A stretch of DNA of 64,000 nt from Pseudodesulfovibrio tunisiensis (GCF_022809775.1 NZ_CP094380.1:2951501-3015500), one strand, 5' to 3'; positions 24,490 to 33,468 are shown, counted from the stretch's first letter. The notes: a model not told the origin generated them from the sequence alone. Made by a program: numbers and translations.

Positions 24490-25965
24490 ATGGGTGCGGC
24501 ACAAGCCACTGCAACTTCGTTTGATTGGAAGCGCCTGCTGTTCATGCTGCTGGGCGTGGCCCTGTTTGTCATTGTCTACTATTGTCCGCCATGGCCCGAC
24601 GCCATTGATCCCCAGGGGCAGCACTTTGCGCTGTCCACGGAGGCCAAGGGCGCGCTGGCCGTGTTCCTGCTCGCAGGCACATGGTGGGTTTTCGAGGTGG
24701 TGCCCATCGGCGTCACCAGCCTCATGATCGGCATCCTGCAGGTCATGTTCATGATCCGGCCCGCAAAGGTCGCGTTCAAGGATTTCATGGACCCCTCGGT
24801 CCTGTTCATCTTCGCCTCCATCATGATCGGTCTGGTCTTCACCAAGACCGGCCTGACCAAGCGGCTGGCCTACAAGATGCTCGACGTGGTGGGTGAGCGG
24901 ACCAGCATGATCTATCTCGGCGTGTTCGTGGTCACGGGCCTGCTGACCCACATCATGGCCCACACGGCCGTGGCCGCCACAATTTATCCGCTGCTGCTTG
25001 CCATCTACGGCCTGTACGGCGAGGGCAAGAAGCCCACCAAGTTCGGCAAGGGCCTCTTCATTGGCATGGCCTACGTGGCGGGCGCAGGCTCCATCGTGAC
25101 CCTGCTCGGCGCGGCGCGCGGCGCCGTGGCATTGGGCTTCTTCTCCGAAATCGTGCACCGCGACGTGGGCTTTTTCGAGCTGACCTACTACATGGCTCCC
25201 ATCGGCTGGATCATGATCTTCCTGCTCTGGGGTTTCTTCATGATCTTCCTGAAGCCGGAAAAGGATCGCATCCCGGGCCTGCGCGAAAAGGCCCGCGAGC
25301 TGAACGCCAAGATGGGCTCCCTGACCCGCGACGAGATCATGGCCGCCATCATCGTGGGTGTCGTGATCACCATCATGAGCCTGCGCGCCTTCATTCCCGC
25401 GCTCAAGGCTGTTGACAAGACCGCCATCATCCTGTGTTCCAGCGTGTTGTTCTTCGTGTTCAAGATTCTGAATCTCAAGGATCTGGAAGAGATTCCCTGG
25501 AACATCATCCTGCTGTTCGCGGGCGCCATGTCCATCGGTTTCTGCCTGTGGGAGACCGGCGCGGCCAAGTGGATGGCCGTGAACTGGCTGGTCATGTTCC
25601 AGAACGCCAACTGGTTCGTGTTCGTCCTGTCCATCGCCTTCTTCGTCATGATCATGACCAACTTCATCATGAACGTGGCGGCAATCGCCATATCCCTGCC
25701 AGTGGCTCTGGTCATCGCGCCGTATCTCGGCGTGGCCCCGGAAGTCATCCTGTACGCCTCCCTGGTGGTTGCGGGCATGCCCTTCCTGCTGCTGGTGGGT
25801 GCGGCCCCGAACGCCATTGCCTACGACTCCGGCCAGTTCTCTACCGGCGAGTTCTTCGGCTATGGCGTACCCGCGAGCATCATGCTCATGGTCGTGGTCG
25901 GAATTGCCTGCCTCGTGATCTGGCCTATCATGGGGATGCCTGTTACTCTGCCCGTCGGTGGCTAG
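24490..25965 (+). CDS. DASS-family (SLC13) sodium:anion symporter
   Basis: A 491-residue inner-membrane protein with about 11-13 hydrophobic segments. It belongs to the divalent anion:Na+ symporter family (CitT/SdcS/NaDC). Recognisable parts are FWLLAGTWWVFEVVPIGVTS-like N-terminal region (here FLLAGTWWVFEVVPIGVTSL), the repeat-1 stretch MAHTAVAATIYPLLLAI, and the late repeat FIMNVAAIAISLPVAL and PFLLLVGAAPNAIAYDSGQF. The SNT-type sodium-site motifs appear as HTA and APNA variants, so the exact anion (sulfate, C4-dicarboxylate, or similar) is unclear. A strong ribosome site (CGGAGGAC) precedes it. It is the third gene of the sigma-54 transcript. Confidence 0.9.
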   Translation: MGAAQATATSFDWKRLLFMLLGVALFVIVYYCPPWPDAIDPQGQHFALSTEAKGALAVFLLAGTWWVFEVVPIGVTSLMIGILQVMFMIRPAKVAFKDFMDPSVLFIFASIMIGLVFTKTGLTKRLAYKMLDVVGERTSMIYLGVFVVTGLLTHIMAHTAVAATIYPLLLAIYGLYGEGKKPTKFGKGLFIGMAYVAGAGSIVTLLGAARGAVALGFFSEIVHRDVGFFELTYYMAPIGWIMIFLLWGFFMIFLKPEKDRIPGLREKARELNAKMGSLTRDEIMAAIIVGVVITIMSLRAFIPALKAVDKTAIILCSSVLFFVFKILNLKDLEEIPWNIILLFAGAMSIGFCLWETGAAKWMAVNWLVMFQNANWFVFVLSIAFFVMIMTNFIMNVAAIAISLPVALVIAPYLGVAPEVILYASLVVAGMPFLLLVGAAPNAIAYDSGQFSTGEFFGYGVPASIMLMVVVGIACLVIWPIMGMPVTLPVGG

Positions 25966-25989
25966 AGCATAGACCCTGACGACAACATG

Positions 25990-26015
25990 CTGCCGGGCGG
26001 CCGACCGCCCGGCAG
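25990..26015 (+). other. Intercistronic GC hairpin
   Basis: A perfect 11-bp stem (CTGCCGGGCGG with its complement) and a four-base loop CCGA, without a T-tract. It sits between the symporter and the beta-helix gene and may stabilise the upstream mRNA or partly terminate transcription. Confidence 0.5.
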
Positions 26016-26048
26016 TTCAACTGGTTTACCAGACGTATGAGGGCCCTG

Positions 26049-27476
26049 ATGAAACAGCTTGAAGCACTCTTCGACCACATCACTTCCCGGGTGAACGTCA
26101 ATCTCAAACCCATGGGTGTCGACGTCGCCCCCTACCTGAAGAACGCGGTTCCCCGCGAGCGGCACGCCCGCTACTACGCGTTCTACGCCCTGACCACGGA
26201 TCATCCCATGCATTTCCGGTTTCGGAGCAGCAGTCTGTCCGGGACCTACTTTCTGGGCAAGACGTTCGTGGACCGTTCCATTCTCTACAAAAGCGACCTT
26301 CGCGGCGACGAACTCAAGGCCAAGGGCGACGAGGTGGAGTTCGAGGGCGGCAGGACGAGACTCTTTCAGGACGAGTCCTTTCTCATTTCCAACAGCTTTC
26401 TGAACAAGACCCTGGTTCACAACAACTCCAAGAATCCGCAGATCCCCGAGTATTTCCGCATCCTGAATACCGTGGCAATGCCTTGGGCCAATATACACGG
26501 CACCACGACGGAAGGCGTGTATCTCGGCCCCTTTTCCACGGTGGACCTTTCCGTGATGCACTCCTGCGTTGTCGGGGATTTCGCCTATGTGCAGGCGGGC
26601 GACCTGTCCCGGGAGACCATCGAGCCGGGCCGCGTGTGGATCAAGTACGACGGCCTGTTCGAATTCGACTACGTGTACCCGGCCGGCGTGGTGGAGAAGT
26701 ACGTGTCTCTGGACGGGAACGGACGGCTGTCCGGCGAGTTCTCGGACTATCTGGACGAGCGCAAGGAGGATTTCGTTCCCATCTATTCCTCTGTCGTGCC
26801 CGATGCCATGGAAAACGTGCCGGACGACGCCTTCGTGTCGCTCTATGCCGTGATCAAGGGCGACTGTGCCGTGGGGCACAACGCCCTTGTGGCCCAGCGC
26901 GCACACATCGAGAACTCCCGACTCGGGGACGGGGCCAATGCCCAGGAGAACTGCTACATCCTGAATTCCCGGTACGACGGCATGGACGTGACCGCCCACG
27001 GCGGCAAGGTCATCCACACCCATCTGGGCATCAAGGTCTTCGTGGGCTTCAACTCGTTCCTGCGCGGTTCCGAGAACGCGGAAATCACCGTGGGAACCAA
27101 TTCCATCGTCATGCCGCACACCATCATTGACGCGGAGGAGCCCATTCACGTACCTGACAATTCCCTTGTCTGGGGATATGTCACTCGACAGGCGGACCTT
27201 GACACGCAGTGCATTTCGCTGGATGAGTTCGCCAAAGCCAAGGTATTGAGCCTTGGCAACATGCGTTTTCAGGGCGACGGCGCTGCGTTCGTACGGGCCT
27301 TCAAGCACCGTATCGACCACATTTTGGAGGAAAACGGCGCATACTACGATGGTTCCGAAGAAACCAAAGGGCATGCGCAGAAGACTCAGAAGGTGTCCTT
27401 CAACATCCTTCAGCCCTTTCAGTCCGGGGACGCGACCGGGATGTACCCCACCATGACAATCGGCGACAACGCTTAA
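26049..27476 (+). CDS. Left-handed beta-helix (hexapeptide) transferase-like protein
   Basis: A 475-residue soluble protein I can only place by fold. The region around residues 265-375 has hexapeptide-repeat character ([77 protein letters not shown]), as in LbH acyltransferases and carbonic-anhydrase-like proteins. The His residues in HGG and HTH could bind metal, as in gamma carbonic anhydrases, but this is speculative. The N-terminal 250 residues match nothing I recognise. Start at 26049 has GAGGG spaced six bases; an ATG at 26037 lacks one. Its place between two sodium-coupled transporters suggests a role in the metabolism or sensing of the transported anion. Confidence 0.8.
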   Translation: MKQLEALFDHITSRVNVNLKPMGVDVAPYLKNAVPRERHARYYAFYALTTDHPMHFRFRSSSLSGTYFLGKTFVDRSILYKSDLRGDELKAKGDEVEFEGGRTRLFQDESFLISNSFLNKTLVHNNSKNPQIPEYFRILNTVAMPWANIHGTTTEGVYLGPFSTVDLSVMHSCVVGDFAYVQAGDLSRETIEPGRVWIKYDGLFEFDYVYPAGVVEKYVSLDGNGRLSGEFSDYLDERKEDFVPIYSSVVPDAMENVPDDAFVSLYAVIKGDCAVGHNALVAQRAHIENSRLGDGANAQENCYILNSRYDGMDVTAHGGKVIHTHLGIKVFVGFNSFLRGSENAEITVGTNSIVMPHTIIDAEEPIHVPDNSLVWGYVTRQADLDTQCISLDEFAKAKVLSLGNMRFQGDGAAFVRAFKHRIDHILEENGAYYDGSEETKGHAQKTQKVSFNILQPFQSGDATGMYPTMTIGDNA

Positions 27477-27532
27477 AGGAAGCGTTGCCCAACCGGCTGC
27501 TGTATGACCTGTTTTTGAGGAGATTCTGGAAA

Positions 27533-29155
27533 ATGTCACAAACGTTGGGCCAAGCATTTGGCAAGAACTTCCTCGGCTCCGCGCCGGGATGGTACAAGAA
27601 GGCAATTCTTGTCTTTCTGATTCTGAACCCCATACTGCTCTACACCGTGGGCTCCTTCATCACCGGATGGGTGCTCATTGCGGAATTCATCTTCACTCTG
27701 GCCATGGCGCTCAAATGCTACCCGTTGCCCGCGGGCGGTCTGCTGGCCATCGAGGCCGTTGCTCTGGGCATGGCCAGCCCGGAGACCGTGTATCACGAAG
27801 CCCTGAATAATTTTGAAGTCATCCTGCTTCTGATCTTCATGGTTGCAGGCATCCACTTCATGAAGGACTTCCTCCAGTTCACCTTTACCCGCATTCTGGT
27901 CCGGGTTCGCTCCAAGATCTTGATCTCGCTGCTGTTCTGCCTTGCCGGAGCCGTGCTGTCCGCGTTTCTGGACGCCTTGACCGTGACCGCAGTGATCATT
28001 GCCGTGGCCTACGGCTTCTACAATGTCTATCACCGCTTTGCGTCCGGCTCCGGTGCGAGCGGCGCGCATGACCTCTGCAACGATCAGGCCGTCAAGGAAA
28101 AGGATCGGGCCGACTTGCTGCAGTTTCGTGCATTTTTACGCAACCTGATGATGCACGGCGCCGTGGGCACGGCCCTTGGCGGCGTGTGCACGCTGGTGGG
28201 TGAGCCCCAGAATCTGCTCATCGGTTCGGAAATGGGCTGGCACTTCGTGCCGTTTTTTCTGGAAGTGGCCCCCATCTCCCTGCCCGTGCTGGCTGTTGGC
28301 TTGCTGACCTGCATCTGCGTGGAGCAGTTCCACCTGTTCACCTACGGTGCGAAAATGCCCGGCAACATCCGGTCCTATCTGCTGGAAACCGCCATCGAGA
28401 TGGAAAGCAAGCGCGGCATGCAGGGCAAGGCCAAGCTCGTGGTTCAGGCTCTGACCGGCGTCTGGCTGGTGCTGGCTCTGGCCTTCCATCTGGCCGCAGT
28501 GGGCATCATCGGTCTGTCCGTGATCGTCATCCTGACCGCGCTGACCGGCGTGACCGAGGAACATCAGCTCGGCAAGGCGTTTGAAGAGGCTCTGCCGTTC
28601 ACCGCTCTGCTGGTGGTGTTCTTCTCCATCGTGGGCGTGATCCACGAACAGCATCTGTTCAAGCCGGTCATCGACTTCGTGCTCAGCCTGCAGGGTCAGG
28701 TGCAGCTTGCGGCCTACTACATGGCCAACGGCATTCTCTCCATGATTTCGGACAACGTGTTCGTGGCCACGGTGTACATCTCCGAGACCAAGATGCACTT
28801 TGTTCAGGCCATGAACGCCATTCCGAACATCGGCATGACCGGTCAGGAACTCATGGACAAGCTGACCGATCCGCATCTGAACCGTGCCGACGTGCTGGCC
28901 CAGCTGCCTGCCGCCGCTGCTGCGCAGGCCGACCAGCTCATCCATCATCTGGACAAGCTGGCCGTGGCCATCAACACGGGCACGAACATCCCGAGCGTGG
29001 CCACGCCGAACGGTCAGGCCGCGTTCCTGTTCCTGCTCACCTCGGCTCTGGCTCCGGTGATCCGACTGTCCTACGGCCGCATGGTGGTGCTGGCTCTGCC
29101 CTACACCATCACGATGTCGTTGACCGGTCTGGCCGCCACATACTACCTGTTGTAG
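27533..29155 (+). CDS. nhaB: NhaB-type Na+/H+ antiporter
   Basis: A 540-residue inner-membrane protein with about 12 membrane segments, matching the NhaB family ([13 protein letters not shown] [20 protein letters not shown] region, [65 protein letters not shown]). NhaB expels sodium in exchange for protons. Start [15 protein letters not shown] follows TGAGGAGATT; 16 upstream codons are open. An insert with three AAA-rich residues near 450 ([20 protein letters not shown]) is Ala-rich. Pairing with a sodium symporter suggests a closed sodium cycle. Confidence 0.92.
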   Translation: MSQTLGQAFGKNFLGSAPGWYKKAILVFLILNPILLYTVGSFITGWVLIAEFIFTLAMALKCYPLPAGGLLAIEAVALGMASPETVYHEALNNFEVILLLIFMVAGIHFMKDFLQFTFTRILVRVRSKILISLLFCLAGAVLSAFLDALTVTAVIIAVAYGFYNVYHRFASGSGASGAHDLCNDQAVKEKDRADLLQFRAFLRNLMMHGAVGTALGGVCTLVGEPQNLLIGSEMGWHFVPFFLEVAPISLPVLAVGLLTCICVEQFHLFTYGAKMPGNIRSYLLETAIEMESKRGMQGKAKLVVQALTGVWLVLALAFHLAAVGIIGLSVIVILTALTGVTEEHQLGKAFEEALPFTALLVVFFSIVGVIHEQHLFKPVIDFVLSLQGQVQLAAYYMANGILSMISDNVFVATVYISETKMHFVQAMNAIPNIGMTGQELMDKLTDPHLNRADVLAQLPAAAAAQADQLIHHLDKLAVAINTGTNIPSVATPNGQAAFLFLLTSALAPVIRLSYGRMVVLALPYTITMSLTGLAATYYLL

Positions 29156-29175
29156 CAGGAAAAAACGCATTCACG

Positions 29176-29202
29176 TTCCGGGGCCCCGAGCGGGCCCCGG
29201 AA
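29176..29202 (+). other. Intercistronic GC hairpin
   Basis: Stem TTCCGGGGCCC with its complement, loop CGAGC, in the 72-bp gap between nhaB and the histidine kinase. It has no T-tract, so it is more likely an mRNA-processing or attenuation structure than a full terminator. Confidence 0.45.
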
Positions 29203-29227
29203 TTCGCAACCCGCCCGGGGGAACCGC

Positions 29228-30955
29228 ATGACCGAAACAACCAGGCGCACCGCCACAGGGCGGGAGCAGGGAGACGCGAAAAGGGAGGACCGCAAGATCA
29301 ACCTCGGCCAGAGGATGATGTTCATGTCCATTTTCGTGTCCCTGGGCGCACTGTTCATCGGCACATGGGTTCTCTACTACTTCTACCACACCTCCTACAC
29401 GGAAAAGACCGCGGACTACCTCAAGGCGTTCGTGGAACGCCATGCCCGGGACATCGACACCTATCTCACGGCCCGGGTGCGCAACATCAAGATGGAAACC
29501 GCCATCTATTCCGTGGACCAGTTTCGCGAATCCGGCGCGCTTCGGACCAAGCTCGACAAGCTCCAGTCCGTGTATCCCGGCGTGTTCGACGACCTCGGTC
29601 TGATCGACCCCGGGGGAACGCAGGTGGCCTATGCCGGACCGTACAAGCTGGTCGAGGCCAATTACGCCACTGCGGACTGGTTCCGGCAGGCCGTGGAGCG
29701 GGAAAATTTCGTCAGCGACGTGTTTCTGGGCATCCGTCGCATTCCGCATTTCATCGTCACCTCGCGCATCTCGGCGGACGGCAAACCCTGGCTGCTCCGC
29801 GCCACAGTGAATTTCACGGCCTTCAACCAGCTGGTCAAGGCCATCCATGTCGGGGAAACCGGGGCGGCCTTCATCATCAATCGCAAGGGGGAGTTCCAGA
29901 CCGAACGGCGGAGCGACATTGCGGTTGAACCCGCGGTCCTCTCCCTGCTCGCCAAGGATCGCCAGCCCGGTTTCAACGCCCGCTACGTGGAGCACGAGGG
30001 CGGCGATGGCGAGGATGACTATGTTTTCGTGTCCGCGCCCCTCAAGGGCGGGGACTGGATTCTCGTGTTTCAGCAGTCCAAGAACGACGCACTGGTCAAC
30101 CTGTACAACGCCCGGTTCATTGCCATTGCCATTTCCCTGCTCGGCACATTGGGCATCGTGTTCACCGTGGTGGTGCTGTCCAACCGCATGCAGCGCACCA
30201 TAGTGCAGGCCGAGGAGACGCAGGAGGTCATGGAAAAGCAGATGGTGGAGACCGGCAAGCTGGCCGCCATCGGCGAACTGGCCGCAGGCATTGCGCACGA
30301 GATCAACAACCCCGTGGCCATCATGGTCGAAAGCGCGGGGTGGTGTCAGGACCTCATGAAGTTCCGCGACTTCACCGAGGAAAAGAACGTGAAGGAGATC
30401 GAGGAATCCCTGACCGAGATCGTGCTTCAGGGGCGGCGGTGCAAGGACATCACGCACAAGCTGCTCAGTTTTGCCCGGCGCACCGATCCGCGTACCAGCC
30501 CGGTGGACCTGTACGACCTGCTCACGGAGATCATTTCCCTGAGCGTGCAGAAGGCCCGGCTCGGCAATATTCGTATAGACAAGGAATTCGACGAGGGATT
30601 GCCCAAGGTCACGGCGTCGCCCACGGAGTTGCAGCAGGTCGTCCTGAATCTGCTCAACAACGCCATCGACGCCACGCATGTCGACCATGGCCATATCGTT
30701 GTGCGCGCTCATGCCGAGGCGGACAGCGTGGTCATCGACGTGCAGGACAACGGCGACGGCATTCCCCCGGCCAATCTGGCAAGAATTTTCGAACCCTTCT
30801 ACACGACAAAGCCCGTAGGCAAGGGGACTGGCCTCGGGCTCGCCATCTGCTTTGGCGTGGTCAACAAGATGGGGGGCGAAATAACCGTGGAGAGCGAACT
30901 GAACGTGGGAACCACGTTTCATGTCCGCATTCCCGTAACCCCTAAAGAAGACTAA
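29228..30955 (+). CDS. Cache-domain sensor histidine kinase
   Basis: A 575-residue membrane kinase. TM1 is at about residues 34-55, TM2 at about 295-320, and between them is a dCache-type periplasmic sensor (VFDDLGLIDPGGTQVAYAGP, ANYATADWFRQAVERENFVS, GAAFIINRKGEFQTE). The dimerisation/phosphoacceptor box is GELAAGIAHEINNP with His357. The ATPase domain has N box NLLNNAIDA, G1 DNGDGIP and G2 GKGTGLGLAI. It is of the NtrB/DctB type. Two adjacent receivers with intact Asp are its probable partners. Ligand unknown; Cache domains of this kind commonly bind small carboxylates or amino acids. Confidence 0.93.
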   Translation: MTETTRRTATGREQGDAKREDRKINLGQRMMFMSIFVSLGALFIGTWVLYYFYHTSYTEKTADYLKAFVERHARDIDTYLTARVRNIKMETAIYSVDQFRESGALRTKLDKLQSVYPGVFDDLGLIDPGGTQVAYAGPYKLVEANYATADWFRQAVERENFVSDVFLGIRRIPHFIVTSRISADGKPWLLRATVNFTAFNQLVKAIHVGETGAAFIINRKGEFQTERRSDIAVEPAVLSLLAKDRQPGFNARYVEHEGGDGEDDYVFVSAPLKGGDWILVFQQSKNDALVNLYNARFIAIAISLLGTLGIVFTVVVLSNRMQRTIVQAEETQEVMEKQMVETGKLAAIGELAAGIAHEINNPVAIMVESAGWCQDLMKFRDFTEEKNVKEIEESLTEIVLQGRRCKDITHKLLSFARRTDPRTSPVDLYDLLTEIISLSVQKARLGNIRIDKEFDEGLPKVTASPTELQQVVLNLLNNAIDATHVDHGHIVVRAHAEADSVVIDVQDNGDGIPPANLARIFEPFYTTKPVGKGTGLGLAICFGVVNKMGGEITVESELNVGTTFHVRIPVTPKED

Positions 30956-30975
30956 CCCGTACTATGGGAGGCGTT

Positions 30976-31410
30976 ATGAAGATCGCAAAGGTACTGCTGG
31001 TTGATGACGAGACGAGTTTCCTGAGCATCATGGAAAAACGGCTTGCTTCCCGGGAGTTGGATGTGACCACTGCGGAAAGCGGCCCCGAGGCCCTGGACGC
31101 CCTGACCAATGATGACGAGATCGACGTGGTGATCCTCGACGTGAAGATGCCCGGCATGGACGGGCTTCAGACCCTCAAGGAAATCCGCACCAATCATCCC
31201 CTTGCCGAGGTGGTCATGCTCACCGGGCACGGCACCATCGAATCCGCCATAGAAGGCATGAAGCAGGGCGCCTTCGACTACCTGCTCAAGCCCTGCGACA
31301 TAGACCAGCTCATCGCCGTGGTGCGCGGAGCCAAGGAAAAGAAGGAACGGCACGAGGAAAAGATCATTCAGGCCCAGATGAAGGAAATCACCACAAGGTA
31401 TTCCGGATGA
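30976..31410 (+). CDS. Response regulator receiver protein
   Basis: A 144-residue single-domain receiver with all landmarks: VLLVDDETSFLS, acceptor Asp in VVILDVKMPGMDG, Thr in VVMLTGHGT and Lys in FDYLLKPCD. It ends with a 25-residue charged helix (KEKKERHEEKIIQAQMKEIT). Start at 30976 has GGGAGGC before it; an ATG four codons upstream is probably not used. It follows the kinase by 20 bp and overlaps the next receiver by four bases (ATGA). No output domain, so it signals by protein contact. Confidence 0.93.
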   Translation: MKIAKVLLVDDETSFLSIMEKRLASRELDVTTAESGPEALDALTNDDEIDVVILDVKMPGMDGLQTLKEIRTNHPLAEVVMLTGHGTIESAIEGMKQGAFDYLLKPCDIDQLIAVVRGAKEKKERHEEKIIQAQMKEITTRYSG

Positions 31411-31796
31411 CCCGAACCGTTGACGAGAAATCACCCGTCAGGGTGCTCATTGTTGACGACGAAGTTTCCTATGCCGCCGCACTGTCCAAACGGTTGACGG
31501 TGCGCGGCATGGAAACCACCAAGGTCAACAGCGGCCGTCGTGCGCTCCAGATTCTGCGCGAGATGGATTTCGACGTGGTGCTGCTGGACCTCAAGATGGA
31601 GGACGTGGACGGTCTGGAAACCCTCAAGGTCATCAAGATCATGGCCCCGAATCTTCAGGTCATCATTCTCACCGGACACGGGGGCGAGGCCGAGGCCAGC
31701 CTGTGCCTGCAACTGGGCGCGTTCGACTATCTGGTCAAGCCCTGCGAACTGGAAGCCGTGCTCAAGAGCATTGCCAGAGCGGTCGAGGGCGACTGA
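31407..31796 (+). CDS. Response regulator receiver protein
   Basis: A 129-residue single-domain receiver: VLIVDDEVSYAAALSKRL, acceptor Asp in VVLLDLKMEDVDG, Thr in VIILTGHGG and Lys in FDYLVKPCE are all intact. KMEDVDG replaces the usual KMPGMDG. It is translationally coupled to the preceding receiver (ATGA) and likely receives phosphate from the same kinase. Together with the neighbouring receivers it suggests a branched phosphorelay. Confidence 0.93.
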   Translation: MTRTVDEKSPVRVLIVDDEVSYAAALSKRLTVRGMETTKVNSGRRALQILREMDFDVVLLDLKMEDVDGLETLKVIKIMAPNLQVIILTGHGGEAEASLCLQLGAFDYLVKPCELEAVLKSIARAVEGD

Positions 31797-31807
31797 TCGT
31801 GCGCGGA

Positions 31808-32200
31808 ATGTCCAGCCGTTTTTGCGTGGCCGACGTTCCTGCGCAAACGGGCCGCGTCCTGTTCGTGGATGATGAGTGGCACTCCCTGTCCATTCTGGCC
31901 AAGCGGCTTGGTGTGCGCGGTCTGGACGTGTCCGTGGTGCATGGACTCGGAGAGGGCGTGGATGCGGTCACGGCCACGGATTTCGACGTGGTGGTGCTGA
32001 ACACCAATGCCTGGAGCAGGGAGCATGAACAGGCCGTGATGACCATGGAGGTGCGCATGCCCGGATGGTCGCGGCTGATCATCCTTCTTGCGACCCTGCC
32101 TCGCGACTGCGCCCGGGCTCGGGCGTTTCTGAACGATCACGACTGCCTGCTCAAACCCGTGGACGCGCTTGCGCTCATGGATCACATCGAAAATCCCTGA
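31808..32200 (+). CDS. Receiver-like protein with Asn in place of phosphoacceptor Asp
   Basis: A 130-residue receiver homologue. VLFVDDEWHSLSILAKRL keeps the acidic pocket and LKPVD keeps the Lys, but the acceptor position reads FDVVVLNTNAW, so Asn65 replaces Asp. The KRL-VRGLDV stretch closely resembles the preceding receiver, suggesting duplication followed by loss of the acceptor. It may mimic one phosphorylation state or act as a decoy. It starts 11 bp after the previous stop; a GTG at 31799 is an alternative. It ends the plus-strand block, convergent with thpR. Confidence 0.8.
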   Translation: MSSRFCVADVPAQTGRVLFVDDEWHSLSILAKRLGVRGLDVSVVHGLGEGVDAVTATDFDVVVLNTNAWSREHEQAVMTMEVRMPGWSRLIILLATLPRDCARARAFLNDHDCLLKPVDALALMDHIENP

Positions 32201-32226
32201 CCATACATTGGCTCGGGGATTTCTTC

Positions 32227-32781
32227 TCAATACAACGGATAGGTCTGCAACGGCGTGTGTACCGCGCCCTGCGGCGTGAGGTCGGATTTCCAGAGCACGA
32301 ATTCCGTGACCTGGAATGCGGGCCATGCGCTGTTGGCGCAGGTGAACACGCTGCCTTCCCAATCATCCTCGCGCAGCCGTTTGACCCGTCCCAAGGTCAG
32401 ATGGGGGGAAAAATCGCGGCTGTCGCGCTCGATGCCCAGAGGCGCGAGCGCGTCTTCCACCTGTCCGGCCAGTTCGCGGCATTCCAAGGCTCCCTTGCGT
32501 ACGCCCTTCCAGAGTACGCGGGGCCGTTTTCTGTCCGGGAAACAGCCGCATCCTCCGGCCTGAAACAGGAATTTGCCGAACTGCACGTCGGACAGGGCCT
32601 GTTGCACCCCGGGCACGTCGGGTTTCGGGATTTCACCAATGAACTTGAGGGTGAGGTGCCATGTTTCGGGTCTGGTCCAGGCCATGGCGGACTTGAGGCC
32701 GCACCCGAGCATGTCGGACAGGGACTTGAGTTTCTTCCGGTATTCCTCGGGCATGGGGATGCCGACAAAGCAGCGGATCAT
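32227..32781 (-). CDS. thpR: RNA 2',3'-cyclic phosphodiesterase (LigT/2H family)
   Basis: A 184-residue 2H phosphoesterase. Both catalytic HxTx motifs are seen: WHLTLKFIGE (about residue 44) and PHLTLGRVKR (about residue 128). The N-terminus MIRCFVGIPMPEEYRKKL is typical of ThpR. Members hydrolyse 2',3'-cyclic phosphate ends of RNA; the physiological role is uncertain. Start at 32781 has CCGGAGATC in front; 85 further upstream codons are open but give no homology-like sequence. Confidence 0.92.
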   Translation of the reverse strand: MIRCFVGIPMPEEYRKKLKSLSDMLGCGLKSAMAWTRPETWHLTLKFIGEIPKPDVPGVQQALSDVQFGKFLFQAGGCGCFPDRKRPRVLWKGVRKGALECRELAGQVEDALAPLGIERDSRDFSPHLTLGRVKRLREDDWEGSVFTCANSAWPAFQVTEFVLWKSDLTPQGAVHTPLQTYPLY

Positions 32782-32908
32782 GGGTGATCTCCGGTTGAAG
32801 GGCAGGGCGGATGTTTTTTGTGGTTTCAGTACACCTTTTTCGCGCCTTGGACAAACAGGTGAAGAGGCGCGGGGCGACAGGACTGATCGGCGATCGACCG
32901 GAAAAACG

Positions 32909-32925
32909 AAAAGCGGCCCCGGGAT
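32909..32925. repeat. Half copy of the MCP terminator, left flank of AT-rich island
   Basis: AAAAGCGGCCCCGGGAT is identical to 33420-33436, the left arm region of the terminator of the chemoreceptor gene, here without the second arm. The two copies bracket an approximately 490-bp AT-rich island. Confidence 0.7.
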
Positions 32926-33020
32926 TTCATGTCTCGGTGTGCAGCTCCCAAAGGCTTCTTCTTCGTAATTACTGTGACCTTGTTTTAGTCTCTGAAGTAT
33001 TTTTTGATGTTCATAAGATT

Positions 33021-33263
33021 TTATCCATAATACCAATCCTCATCCGTTAACTCTGGGATTATATCTGCTAAAGAGTTGTTCTCTGCCCACTCCACGGTTT
33101 GTCTCCATCGGATGGCTTTTTCATAGTCATCTGAATATGCCCACCCCGCAAGAATAAGCGGAATAGGAGGCCTTTCTCCTTCTCCACCTTTTCGCTCCCA
33201 TGCAATATTGAGTTTTTGATGAATTTTATGCCAAACCATTGCTTTTGGACAGATAGCTTTCAC
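33021..33263 (-). CDS. Small conserved-looking hypothetical protein
   Basis: An 80-residue acidic/aromatic protein of unknown function, beginning MKAICPKAMVWHKIHQKLNI and ending ELTDEDWYYG, rich in Trp, Ile and Glu. It starts at GTG 33263 with an excellent ribosome site, GGAGGTGAGAC, five bases before the start. The gene and its flanks are much poorer in GC than the neighbours, with codon choice ending in A/T, which points to acquisition from outside. I do not recognise the family with confidence; small proteins with similar SDDYEKAIRWRQTVEWAE segments exist in other proteobacteria. No signal peptide or membrane segment. Confidence 0.7.
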   Translation of the reverse strand: MKAICPKAMVWHKIHQKLNIAWERKGGEGERPPIPLILAGWAYSDDYEKAIRWRQTVEWAENNSLADIIPELTDEDWYYG

Positions 33264-33335
33264 GTCTCACCTCCACAGAAATTTGTATCCTATGTATTCC
33301 ATTTATGGGGATGTGTGCAAGGATAGGCAACCAAG

Positions 33336-33410
33336 GTGTTCAATTTACAGAAATGACCGGGAAATGGTGGTGTTGAGTGGAAGGGGGTAGTTTCAGTGCA
33401 TATTGAACAC
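33336..33410. mobile_element. Possible insertion-sequence remnant or small inverted-repeat element
   Basis: GTGTTCAAT (33336-33344) and its exact inverted copy ATTGAACAC (33402-33410) bracket about 75 bp. The left part, TGTTCAATTTACAGAAATGA followed by CCGGGAAATGG, resembles the multiple terminal repeats of IS21-type elements. There is no transposase, so if real it is a remnant. Confidence 0.35.
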
Positions 33411-33416
33411 AATCCG

Positions 33417-33453
33417 AAAAAAAGCGGCCCCGGGATAAGGAATCCCGGGGCCG
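33417..33453 (-). terminator. Rho-independent terminator of chemoreceptor gene
   Basis: A perfect 12-bp stem (CGGCCCCGGGAT, 33425-33436 with 33442-33453) with loop AAGGA; on the minus strand it is followed by seven T. It starts 15 bp after the chemoreceptor stop. Confidence 0.92.
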
Positions 33454-33468
33454 TTGAGGTTTGATGGG

